NCBI RefSeq assembly: GCF_004378355.1
Contig: NZ_SNUB01000013.1
Span: 27,348 to 91,347 of the forward strand
DNA length: 64,000 nt
Reading direction: 5' to 3'
Source: Psychromonas algicola
GTDB lineage: Bacteria > Pseudomonadota > Gammaproteobacteria > Enterobacterales > Psychromonadaceae
Position 1 is the first letter of the stretch, and the number at the start of each line of letters is the position of its first letter. The position numbers and the translations under genes are program-made. The notes beneath the pieces were generated by a model that was not told the DNA's origin, did not search any database, and saw only the letters and a list, made by a program, of their open reading frames with translations. Below, one piece after another: positions 36,495 to 44,237 of the stretch.

Positions 36495-37073
36495 ATGAAA
36501 CTAACTCAGCTAACAACGGCTATTTATGATCATTTATATAGTGATATTAGTCAGTTTAGAGAGACCTTTGATCTACCTTGCAATGCACCTGAAACCTTAG
36601 ATGAAAAAGCAGATGCATTACATACTTCATTAATTATTGAAGAGCTCACTGAGTTAGCAGAAGCACCTTGTAAAGTAGAACAAGCCGATGCGATTGTGGA
36701 TAGTGTTTATGTATTAATGGGGCGTTTAGTTCATTTAGGTAATAAAAATGTCGCTGATAATATTGCAATTAGTTATTTGATTGATTTGTTTTTAAATGTC
36801 GCTAAACAACGTGATATTGACTTTATGAGTTGTTGGAATGAAGTGCATTCAAGCAATATGAGTAAAGTTTGCCGCAATCAAAAAGAATATGCAGAAACAG
36901 AAGCTTTTTATGCGCAACAAGGCGTTAAATTAGTGGATAGCGTGAAAGGTGAGTTTATTATCGCTAAGTGTGCTGAAGATGTACAATTAGAAGGTAAGTT
37001 AGTCAGACAGGGGAAAGTGTTAAAATCAGTTTATTATCGTCCTGCGGACTTAGCGCCTTTAGTTGATAAGTAA
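36495..37073 (+). CDS. MazG/HisE-like all-alpha NTP pyrophosphohydrolase
   Basis: 192 residues. The metal-binding pattern of the all-alpha NTP pyrophosphatases is present: LIIEELTELAEA (EExxE) and 20 residues later EQADAIVDSVYVLMG (ExxD). A second part contains FMSCWNEVHSSNMSKVCRNQ, seen in phage and bacterial nucleoside-triphosphate pyrophosphohydrolases. It would cleave a (modified) NTP to NMP and pyrophosphate. AAAGGAAC precedes the ATG. Its place right after guaD suggests cleaning of purine nucleotides, which is inference. Confidence 0.78.
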   Translation: MKLTQLTTAIYDHLYSDISQFRETFDLPCNAPETLDEKADALHTSLIIEELTELAEAPCKVEQADAIVDSVYVLMGRLVHLGNKNVADNIAISYLIDLFLNVAKQRDIDFMSCWNEVHSSNMSKVCRNQKEYAETEAFYAQQGVKLVDSVKGEFIIAKCAEDVQLEGKLVRQGKVLKSVYYRPADLAPLVDK

Positions 37074-37093
37074 TTAATTGCTTCAATTATTAT

Positions 37094-37115
37094 AAAACCC
37101 TCAATTGAGGGTTTT
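37094..37115. terminator. Bidirectional terminator
   Basis: AAAACCCTCAA and TTGAGGGTTTT form an 11-bp perfect palindrome between the convergent MazG-like and histidine kinase genes; it overlaps the kinase stop codon. Confidence 0.75.
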
Positions 37116-38364
37116 AATAAAAGTTAATTTCTACATAATGCCCTTTGCTTATACTTTCATTTTTATATTGCCATCCATAATGTTCAACCAAGCGTTCCGT
37201 TAACTCTAAGCCTAACCCAAATCCTAATGCTTCTTTTGTTTCATCTTCTGTTAAATTTTGATTAATGATAGTTAAGCTTGCGTCAGATTGTTTGACAGTA
37301 ATAGATCCATCGTGAGTATGCTGTAATGCATTTCTAATTAAATTGGTGATCACTATTTGGCAAAGCGCTTCAGGTAATGAATGAGTACTTTGATCGGTTT
37401 TTATGGCAACCTCAACTGTTTTACCATTTAATAAATAGTTTAATTCTTGTAATAGTCTCTCTGTCATCAAGCCAATTGAAACGGGTTTGATAGGGATTGA
37501 TTTATCCGATTGGCGATTTAACCAAAGTAAGGTTTCAGTCAAATCGGTCATGGTTAAGCTGGCACGTTCGATGCGGTCAACGACTTCAAGCTGTTTCTTG
37601 GTACTAATTCCTTTTATCATCATTTTTCGTAGAAGCTCTGTATTTGTGCGAGTCACGGCAATAGGCGTACGGAGTTCATGACTTGCATAGCCTAAAAATC
37701 GCTGTTCACGATCTAGACTTTCTTGTACCGATTGCAAACTGGATTGAACTATTTTGGCGAGGCTATTGAATTCGCTGTAATAAAAGTCTGGTGTTGGTTG
37801 TGAAAGTTGTTCTTTATTAAGTTGTTTTGTCCAAGCTGTTAATTTTTCAATCGGGTTAGCGACTTTGCGTAAAATAAAATAAGGCACTAAAGAGAATAAC
37901 CCCATCGCGACTAATGCAATAAGCAGGATATAAGCAAAAGGAGGGATTTTATCTTCCTTTGGTGCTTGTGCGTCATTAACAAACATTGAGGCGATGTAAC
38001 GTTTTTCTCCACCTCTGTTCACTAACATGACAAAGTAACCGGCTTTAGGCTGAGCAAATAGCGGATTTCCATCTACATTTTTAAGTAACTCTTCCTCTAC
38101 AAGATTTTGTTCATCTAGATTTTCTCTAATATCTTTAGGTAAGTCTTGCCATCTACTGGCAACAAAGTAATCGTTAATGATTCGTGGTTGACCATCAACA
38201 ATCGGATATTTATAAGCTTGCTCTCGCATAGAGTGGCTCATGGAAAAATCGAGGCCGGTAAAAAAATAATTAAAACTCACTAGAGACATAATAGAGATCG
38301 TGGTAAAGCCAGTGATAATCATCATGGCTAAAAAGTAGATCTTTAAGCTCGGTCTTATCTTCAT
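37114..38364 (-). CDS. Sensor histidine kinase of the redox locus
   Basis: 416 residues. The layout is: membrane helix 1 at about 12-34; a periplasmic sensor of about 105 residues rich in acidic residues; helix 2 at about 142-166; HAMP (RKVANPIEKLTAW); the HisKA domain with phosphorylated His229 in YASHELRTPIAVTRT; then a short HATPase domain (NLIRNALQHTH, GFGLGLELTERLV). It overlaps the response regulator by 4 bp (ATGA), so the two are coupled. The system resembles PmrB/QseC-type kinases. The signal is unknown; metals, pH or redox state would fit the divergent operon. Confidence 0.9.
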   Translation of the reverse strand: MKIRPSLKIYFLAMMIITGFTTISIMSLVSFNYFFTGLDFSMSHSMREQAYKYPIVDGQPRIINDYFVASRWQDLPKDIRENLDEQNLVEEELLKNVDGNPLFAQPKAGYFVMLVNRGGEKRYIASMFVNDAQAPKEDKIPPFAYILLIALVAMGLFSLVPYFILRKVANPIEKLTAWTKQLNKEQLSQPTPDFYYSEFNSLAKIVQSSLQSVQESLDREQRFLGYASHELRTPIAVTRTNTELLRKMMIKGISTKKQLEVVDRIERASLTMTDLTETLLWLNRQSDKSIPIKPVSIGLMTERLLQELNYLLNGKTVEVAIKTDQSTHSLPEALCQIVITNLIRNALQHTHDGSITVKQSDASLTIINQNLTEDETKEALGFGLGLELTERLVEHYGWQYKNESISKGHYVEINFY

Positions 38365-39059
38365 GATTGAGACTCGTCTTTTAGTACAAAACCATGTCCT
38401 ACAATCGTATGAATTAATTTTTGTTTGATGCCGTTATGATTACTTTCAATGACTTTTCTTAAATTAAACATATGTACTTTTAAACTATTGCTGTCTGGCT
38501 GTTCATCACCCCAAACACTTTGCATTAAGTTTTCTCTGCTAACTGGATTTGGGTAAGCTCGCATTAATGTTTCTAAAATTTTAAAGCTAATAGGGGAGAG
38601 TTTTAATGCTGTTGAATTTTTACTAATGGTCTTCTGTTTCGTGTTTAATTCTAAATCGTAGACTTTTAAGGTAGTGATTTCACCGCTACGTCTTCTTGAT
38701 AACACCTGAACTCTTACAATTAATTCTTCCATGGCAAAAGGTTTGATTAAGTAATCATCTGCCCCTTTTGAAAAACCGATTAGTTTGTCATCAAGCGTGT
38801 CTTTTGCGGTTAACATTAATATAGGTACATCAATACCTAGCTCTCGAAGTTTTTCACAGACTTCTAAGCCGTTCATTTTAGGCATATTTAAATCGAGGAT
38901 CACCACATCATAGTGATTTGTTTTAATCAAATTAAACCCTGATAGCCCATTGCTTGCATGTTCACAGTGAATATTTTCAAGATCAAAGTAATCAATCACA
39001 GCAGTTGCTAAGTCAATATCATCTTCTACTAATAATAACTGTAACTTATCTGAATCCAT
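38361..39059 (-). CDS. OmpR-family response regulator of the redox locus
   Basis: 232 residues. The receiver domain has the acidic pocket VEDD, the phosphorylated Asp56 in VVILDLNMP, Thr in MLTAKD and Lys in YLIKPFAM. The C-terminal winged helix has PISFKILETLMRAYPNPVSR and HMFNLRKVIE. The start at 39059 is chosen because an ATG ten codons upstream adds a non-homologous N-terminus. It is divergent from the flavocytochrome gene. CTTAAC-N5-type direct repeats stand before both genes, as expected for autoregulation plus control of the redox operon. Confidence 0.92.
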   Translation of the reverse strand: MDSDKLQLLLVEDDIDLATAVIDYFDLENIHCEHASNGLSGFNLIKTNHYDVVILDLNMPKMNGLEVCEKLRELGIDVPILMLTAKDTLDDKLIGFSKGADDYLIKPFAMEELIVRVQVLSRRRSGEITTLKVYDLELNTKQKTISKNSTALKLSPISFKILETLMRAYPNPVSRENLMQSVWGDEQPDSNSLKVHMFNLRKVIESNHNGIKQKLIHTIVGHGFVLKDESQS

Positions 39060-39121
39060 GATCTTCTCTCTTTGATTTGTTGATAACACTGTACTTGAGC
39101 AGACTAAAATAACAATAGCTA

Positions 39122-39140
39122 GGTTAATAGATGGTTAAGG
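39122..39140 (-). promoter_or_regulatory. Response-regulator box upstream of the two-component operon
   Basis: Read on the minus strand: CCTTAACCATCTATTAACC, two TTAAC half-sites at 11-bp period, 63 bp before the regulator start. It matches the PmrA/QseB-type pattern YTTAA-N6-YTTAA and the second box at 39241. Confidence 0.6.
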
Positions 39141-39240
39141 TGTTCATTTTTTTTAACTAAAATAGCACTTATTATGTCAATTTAGCGCTCTATCAAATTA
39201 CTCCATAAAATAAATAAGGTTTTTTGTTTTTATAGCTATT

Positions 39241-39258
39241 TCTTAACTACGTCTTAAC
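39241..39258 (+). promoter_or_regulatory. Response-regulator box upstream of the redox operon
   Basis: TCTTAACTACGTCTTAAC contains two exact TCTTAAC half-sites at 11-bp period (CTTAAC-N5-CTTAAC), 57 bp before the flavocytochrome start. It takes the place of a -35 box; a TATCTT-like -10 follows about 25 bp on. It is like the PmrA box. Confidence 0.65.
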
Positions 39259-39314
39259 CTCCTACTTGTTAATTTACTGACTATCTTATTTGGGCTACTG
39301 AGAGAATCCAAAGT

Positions 39315-40727
39315 ATGGAAAATGTAAGCAAGTTAACTTTAATGTCAAATCGAATCACTTCATTTCGTTTAACGCATCAGAACATTCTGACGTTAGGTTA
39401 TTTTATTTTATTGTTGTTACCTTTTGTCATCGCTGAAAGTTTAGGCATGTTATCGGAAGGGTTATATACGACTGTGCTAAGTGTATTGAACTTGATTGCC
39501 ATGATGGCTTTTTTTGTTCAGTTTCCACTTGCAGGTCGTCTTAAACGTTTACCTCTATTCGCTAATATTGATTGGGGAATGACTAAACATAAACAGTTAG
39601 GTAAGTATTTAGGGATTTTTTTCTTCCTGCATCCATTATTGATTCTAGCCCCTAAATTCTTCGTTTCTTTTGATTATTTAACGGTAAGTATCATGGATGC
39701 GATCACGTCGCCACAGCTGCTGACTGGATTAATCGCATGGGCCGTGATGTCGGTTTGGGTAATGATGTCTATCTATAAAGATAAACTCTGTATGAGTTAC
39801 GAAACTTGGCGTTTATTGCATGTAATTGGATTTGTTGTGATTGCTACTTTAGCGACATTGCATATCACCACAGTAGGCAGTCACGGGCAATATAATCAAA
39901 CGTTCAATTTTGTTTGGTGGTCTTTGTATTTGCTCTCCATGAGTCTAGTTACTTATAACTATTTCATTAAACCGAGATTCATAAAAGGTAAACCATTCAC
40001 TATCAGTTCACTAAAAAAAATCAGTGATGTCGATTGGCAATTAGATATTGAAGCTAAATCAAAACAAAGCTTTGCCTTTGAGGCGGGGCAGTTCGTTTGG
40101 CTGAATACCAGTGGCTCGGCTTATAACTTTGAACAACATCCATTCTCTATCGTTTCTGAGCAGAATAACAAAGGCAAGTTGTCTTTTATTATTCGTGAGT
40201 TAGGCGATTACACCAAAGCGCTTCATAAACTTAATATTGGGCAAACTATTTTTGTTGATGGTCCTTACGGCAGTATGAGTTTAGAGCGTAGTCGCACAGC
40301 ACAAGGGATCACCTTAATTGCTGGTGGAGCTGGAATTGCACCCATGATGGGCTTGTTAAGAGAGCTTGCAAAACAAGGTGACCCCCGACCAATTCGTTTG
40401 CTTTATGGCAATCAAACCATACAAAAAATGGTTTGTTTAGATGAATTAATGTCATTAGAAAAAAGCATGAAGAATTTTAAATTAGTGTTGTTATGCGAGC
40501 AAACAGAAAGCTGCCCTGAAACATTACAGCCTTTTGTAAAACAAGGTTTTATTGGGAAGGAAGAAATACAACAGTCGATTGATTTTGATCTTACTCATCA
40601 ACCATTAACGCAAGATTGGACTGTTTATCTTTCTGGCCCTCAAGGCATGATCAGTGCAACCAATCAACATCTTAAAGAGATTGGTATCACCGCTAATCAT
40701 ATCCATTTCGAACAACTTTCATTTTAA
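39315..40727 (+). CDS. Ferric-reductase-like flavocytochrome (membrane FAD/NAD(P) oxidoreductase)
   Basis: 470 residues. The N-terminal 220 residues form a six-helix ferric-reductase-like transmembrane domain with candidate haem ligands His92, His106, His169 and His183, in pairs 14 apart. Next comes a FAD-binding barrel (EQHPFSIVSEQ, then VDGPYGSMSLE) and a C-terminal NAD(P)-binding domain (AGGAGIAPMMGLLREL; YLSGPQGMI). Such proteins pass electrons from NAD(P)H across the membrane through haem. The gene is first of a three-gene operon, 15 bp before the ferredoxin. The direction of electron flow and the final acceptor are unknown. Confidence 0.85.
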   Translation: MENVSKLTLMSNRITSFRLTHQNILTLGYFILLLLPFVIAESLGMLSEGLYTTVLSVLNLIAMMAFFVQFPLAGRLKRLPLFANIDWGMTKHKQLGKYLGIFFFLHPLLILAPKFFVSFDYLTVSIMDAITSPQLLTGLIAWAVMSVWVMMSIYKDKLCMSYETWRLLHVIGFVVIATLATLHITTVGSHGQYNQTFNFVWWSLYLLSMSLVTYNYFIKPRFIKGKPFTISSLKKISDVDWQLDIEAKSKQSFAFEAGQFVWLNTSGSAYNFEQHPFSIVSEQNNKGKLSFIIRELGDYTKALHKLNIGQTIFVDGPYGSMSLERSRTAQGITLIAGGAGIAPMMGLLRELAKQGDPRPIRLLYGNQTIQKMVCLDELMSLEKSMKNFKLVLLCEQTESCPETLQPFVKQGFIGKEEIQQSIDFDLTHQPLTQDWTVYLSGPQGMISATNQHLKEIGITANHIHFEQLSF

Positions 40728-40742
40728 TTAGGAGCTGAGACT

Positions 40743-40958
40743 ATGCCTATTGCAGAAATATCCGGTTGTATTGGTTGCGAAGCTTGTGTGAAAAGCTGCC
40801 CAACCGATGTGATCCAAATGAATAAAGTGACCAATAAAGCGGAAATCGTTTATGCAGAAGATTGCCAAATATGTCACTTATGCCGTTTATATTGCCCCGT
40901 TGGAGCGATAACAATCACCCCTGAAAAAAGTATTCCAGTAATGGTTTCTTGGAGATAA
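40743..40958 (+). CDS. Small 2[4Fe-4S] ferredoxin
   Basis: 71 residues with two cluster motifs: CIGCEACVKSCP near residues 9-20, and CQICHLCRLYCP near 42-53. It starts MPIAEISGCIGCEACV, like the AprB/ferredoxin partners of flavoproteins. It has no signal peptide, so it is cytoplasmic unless carried by its partner. The ribosome site AGGAG precedes ATG. The stop codon overlaps an ATG of the next gene (TAATG). It should link the flavocytochrome and the flavoprotein electronically. Confidence 0.92.
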   Translation: MPIAEISGCIGCEACVKSCPTDVIQMNKVTNKAEIVYAEDCQICHLCRLYCPVGAITITPEKSIPVMVSWR

Positions 40959-40960
40959 TG

Positions 40961-42754
40961 ATGGACTCAAAAATGAATTTATCACGCCGTCAATTTATAG
41001 GTGTAGCTGGTGGCATTGCAGGAGCTGCAGCCATCGCAAGTATTGCATTCGATGCGCCTGCTGTTGTTAATAAGCCAGATATCGATGGATCAAAGTTCGC
41101 ACAAGAAAAGCGTGAGTTGGATGTGTTAGTGATTGGTGGTGGAATGGCAGGACTGTTTGCTGCGGTCAAAGCACATGATGCGGGTGCAAAAGTATTAATG
41201 GTTTCAAAGGGGCGCTTGGGCAGTTCTGGTTTAACTCCCTTTGCGAAAGGGATTTTTAGTTACGATAAACAAAATGCATCAATGAGTATCGATGAGTTTG
41301 TGGCTAAAGTATCTGAGTCTGCTATTCAAACTAATAATCCTGTTTTTACTCGTCAACTTGCCGAGCACTCTCAAGCGCGTGTAGAAGAATTAAAAGAGTG
41401 GGGCTTCTTTGATTCACCACTTTACAATCATAGTTTTATGCGTCCAATGAATGAACGAAAAATTCCGCTTGAAGAACGTATTATGATCACGCATTTATTG
41501 AAACAAGATGGGCGGATTGTTGGCGCTTCTGGTTTTAGTTTAGATGAAAATAAAGTGATTCATTATCAAGCTAAATCAGTGATCTTGTGTACTGGCTCTG
41601 GTGGTTTTAAACCTAATGGTTTCCCGATGTGCGATTTAACCCATGACGGTACAATTATGGCTTATAAAGCGGGAGCAAAAGTCACAGGGAAAGAGTGGAA
41701 TGATGGTCACCCAGGTTCAGCAGTTAACTCTGGATCTAGTTATGATAATTGGCATGGACAAGTAGAAGAAAAACCTTCAACAACCACTATTACCATCAAT
41801 CATCATCTTGGTATGGATCTTAATTATGAAGGTTATAAATACGGCGCGCCAGTGACTATGGGGCCACCAATGCGAGGCAAAACTGGTGAAGTCAATAACG
41901 CTAAAGAAAGTGCTGCAACTGAATCTGTCATTGCGCAACTAATGCCTGCAGGGCCTTTTACACCGGAAGCATTTAGAATGACATCGCCACCACCGCCTCC
42001 AAGCCAAGGTTTTTTAGCTTCATTACTTTCCGATAAAGGGCATTCTGGTCCTCCGGGAATGGGAGGAGAGCAAGTGGGTGGTTCAAGTGCTGGTATGGCA
42101 ATTCATAAAGCAGAAGGATTAGTGCCAATTAACGAACAAGGGCTATCAAATTTACCGGGCTTATATGCAGCAGGTGATGCTTTAGGTTCTTACATGTCTG
42201 GTGGTATTTATACTCAAATAGGTTCATCGCTTGCAGGTTCTGCTGTACAAGGGGCGATTGCTGGAGAAGCGGCAGCTAAAGAAAGCTTAAATAATGATGT
42301 AAAAGTTGATGTTTCAACAGCTTATTTAACTAAAGTCAGTGAAGAAATATTAGCGCCGTTAAAGCGGAAACGAGGTTACAGTCCGGCATGGGTAACGCAA
42401 GTATTACAAAGTGTCATGATCCCTAATTTTGTACTTTATATTAAAAAAGAGCGCATGATGCAGGGCGCTTTGGCTTATATCGAAGAGTTACGTGAACATC
42501 ATGTGCCTATGTTATTAGCGAAAGATCTGCATAGTTTACGTTTAGCGCATGAAACTGAAAATATGATCATCACTGCGGAGATGAAACTAAAAGCATCAAT
42601 GATGCGTAAAGAGAGTCGTTGTAGTCATTATCGATTGGATTACCCTGAAATCGATTATAAAAATTGGCAAGCGTGGATCAATATCGATCAAGATGAAAAT
42701 GGTGAAATGCGTTTACAAAAACAAGGCTTTGATCAATGGCCTGCTTTTAGCTAA
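40961..42754 (+). CDS. Tat-exported fumarate-reductase/succinate-dehydrogenase-type flavoprotein
   Basis: 597 residues. The N-terminus has a twin-arginine signal, LSRRQFIGVAGGIAGAAAI. The FAD-binding Rossmann motif VLVIGGGMAGLFAAV begins near residue 56, followed by GRLGSSGLTPFAKG. The C-terminal FAD contact is GLYAAGDALGSYMSGGIYT, with GSSLAGSAVQGA. A Pro-rich insert (PPPPP at about 342-347, then GHSGPPGMGGEQ) is unusual. ATG 40961 has GGAG at six bases; ATG 40958 is too close. It is coupled to the ferredoxin gene. The substrate is unknown: the fumarate-site residues are not obvious, so another acceptor is possible. Confidence 0.85.
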   Translation: MDSKMNLSRRQFIGVAGGIAGAAAIASIAFDAPAVVNKPDIDGSKFAQEKRELDVLVIGGGMAGLFAAVKAHDAGAKVLMVSKGRLGSSGLTPFAKGIFSYDKQNASMSIDEFVAKVSESAIQTNNPVFTRQLAEHSQARVEELKEWGFFDSPLYNHSFMRPMNERKIPLEERIMITHLLKQDGRIVGASGFSLDENKVIHYQAKSVILCTGSGGFKPNGFPMCDLTHDGTIMAYKAGAKVTGKEWNDGHPGSAVNSGSSYDNWHGQVEEKPSTTTITINHHLGMDLNYEGYKYGAPVTMGPPMRGKTGEVNNAKESAATESVIAQLMPAGPFTPEAFRMTSPPPPPSQGFLASLLSDKGHSGPPGMGGEQVGGSSAGMAIHKAEGLVPINEQGLSNLPGLYAAGDALGSYMSGGIYTQIGSSLAGSAVQGAIAGEAAAKESLNNDVKVDVSTAYLTKVSEEILAPLKRKRGYSPAWVTQVLQSVMIPNFVLYIKKERMMQGALAYIEELREHHVPMLLAKDLHSLRLAHETENMIITAEMKLKASMMRKESRCSHYRLDYPEIDYKNWQAWINIDQDENGEMRLQKQGFDQWPAFS

Positions 42755-42771
42755 TAAATTTAAAGTATAAA

Positions 42772-42798
42772 AAAGCGACTCGAAGGAGTCGCTTTATA
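42772..42798 (+). terminator. Terminator of the redox operon
   Basis: AAAGCGACTC-GAAG-GAGTCGCTTT forms a 10-bp perfect stem with a GAAG tetraloop followed by TTTAT, 18 bp past the flavoprotein stop. Confidence 0.85.
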
Positions 42799-42839
42799 AT
42801 CAATGCAGATTATTTATTTTAACTACGTTTGAATCGTTC

Positions 42840-44015
42840 TTAGCGAATTCCAACTAAAATCAAACCCGGTAAAATAAAGAAAGTACCGACAACATAGCCT
42901 AGTGCTAGTAATTTGTTTTTTGTGCCTACATCCGCTAATTTTTCCGCGCCTTTTAGAGGTAATTCACGTAAAAATGGAATACCGTAAATGACCGCGACAG
43001 CAAGGAAGTTAAATAAGAAGTGTACTAAAGCAATTGTTAGTGCTGCTTCTGCCATTGGCCCTGAGATTGCCGTTGCCGCTAATAATGCTGTAATTGTGGT
43101 TCCAATATTTGCACCTAGCGTGAAAGGGTAGATTTGACGTGTAGTAAACATGCCGCTGCCCGCTAATGGAATCATTAAACTTGTCGTTGTAGATGAAGAT
43201 TGTACCATTACTGTCATTAATGCACCTGAGCCAATACCTGCGATCGGGCCTTTACCTAATGCACTGTGTAAAATATTTTTAGCTTTACCGACTAATACTT
43301 TCTTAAGTACTTTGCCTAGAAAAGTAACAGAGAACAGGATAAGTGCAACGCCGATCACTACCATAGCAACGCCAGCCATTTTTCCAGGGATAATAGAAGC
43401 CATATCCGAGATGACATTCACGCCTGGCTTAGTTAAAGGTTTCATAAAGTTAAAACCTTTCATCGACATATCAGCACTGCCCACAAATAAATGTGCAAAT
43501 GCACCTGCTAATTTTTCTAACAAACCAAACATGAGTTCAAGCGGTAAGAAAATAAACACGGCGATTAAATTAAAGAAGTCATGGACCGTTGCAGCACTAA
43601 AAGCACGTTTAAAATCTTCGTTATTACGAACGTGACCAATTGAAACGATTGAGTTAGTAATGGTTGTGCCTATGTTTGCTCCCATGATTAACGGAATCGC
43701 AATAGAAATAGGTAAACCGCCAGCCACTAAACCAACTGTTACCGCTGTTACTGTCGATGATGATTGCACAAGGGCAGTTGCTAATGTTCCTAGAATTAAA
43801 GCAACAAGGGGATTACTTGCAAACTGAAATATTTCAGCTGCGCCTGCCGCACCACCAGAGAATAATTTAAAACCACTACTCACACTGCTTACAGCAACAA
43901 GCATTGCGTAAACTAAAAGTACAACAGCAGACCAATTAATCCATTTGCTTAATGCAGTATTCTTGTCGATGTTGTCGGCTGCATTAGTTGCTGCGTTGTT
44001 ATTTTCATTGTTCAT
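42840..44015 (-). CDS. Na+/phosphate cotransporter (NptA/SLC34 type)
   Basis: 391 residues with about nine membrane helices in two inverted repeats. Each repeat carries the family motif: VQSSSTVTAVTVGLVAGG in the first half and VQSSSTTTSLMIPLAGSG in the second. Each is followed by GANIGTT (GANIGTTITNSIVS; GANIGTTITALLAA). It imports inorganic phosphate with sodium, which fits a marine bacterium. ATG 44015 has CAGG upstream; a longer frame to 44087 adds a His-rich stretch without a ribosome site. No regulatory PhoU domain is present. Confidence 0.92.
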   Translation of the reverse strand: MNNENNNAATNAADNIDKNTALSKWINWSAVVLLVYAMLVAVSSVSSGFKLFSGGAAGAAEIFQFASNPLVALILGTLATALVQSSSTVTAVTVGLVAGGLPISIAIPLIMGANIGTTITNSIVSIGHVRNNEDFKRAFSAATVHDFFNLIAVFIFLPLELMFGLLEKLAGAFAHLFVGSADMSMKGFNFMKPLTKPGVNVISDMASIIPGKMAGVAMVVIGVALILFSVTFLGKVLKKVLVGKAKNILHSALGKGPIAGIGSGALMTVMVQSSSTTTSLMIPLAGSGMFTTRQIYPFTLGANIGTTITALLAATAISGPMAEAALTIALVHFLFNFLAVAVIYGIPFLRELPLKGAEKLADVGTKNKLLALGYVVGTFFILPGLILVGIR

Positions 44016-44185
44016 TTTATAAACCTGTCCATTTGAATGTTTATGCCTACTTTGTTCATGCAAAATAGGGACTTGATGATATCGCAAGCATTAAAACAAA
44101 GTTTTGTTACAGTTATGTTTCAGCTGTCATAAAAATGAATAAAATAAAAGTGAATAAAGCTGATGGTGTTTATTAGATATGTTTT

Positions 44186-44219
44186 AAAAAGGCACAATGG
44201 GGGGATTTTGTGCCTTTTT
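44186..44219 (-). terminator. mutS terminator
   Basis: AAAAAGGCACAA and TTGTGCCTTTTT form a 12-bp stem around a G-rich loop, 19 bp after the mutS stop. The run of A on the plus strand gives the T-run on the minus strand. Confidence 0.85.
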
Positions 44220-44237
44220 AAAAGTGTGAATAAGGTA

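Noticed and set aside
43150..43635. 161-codon plus-strand ORF opposite the Na/Pi transporter
   Set aside because: It is a frame shadow of the transporter with no ribosome site and no protein-like motifs.
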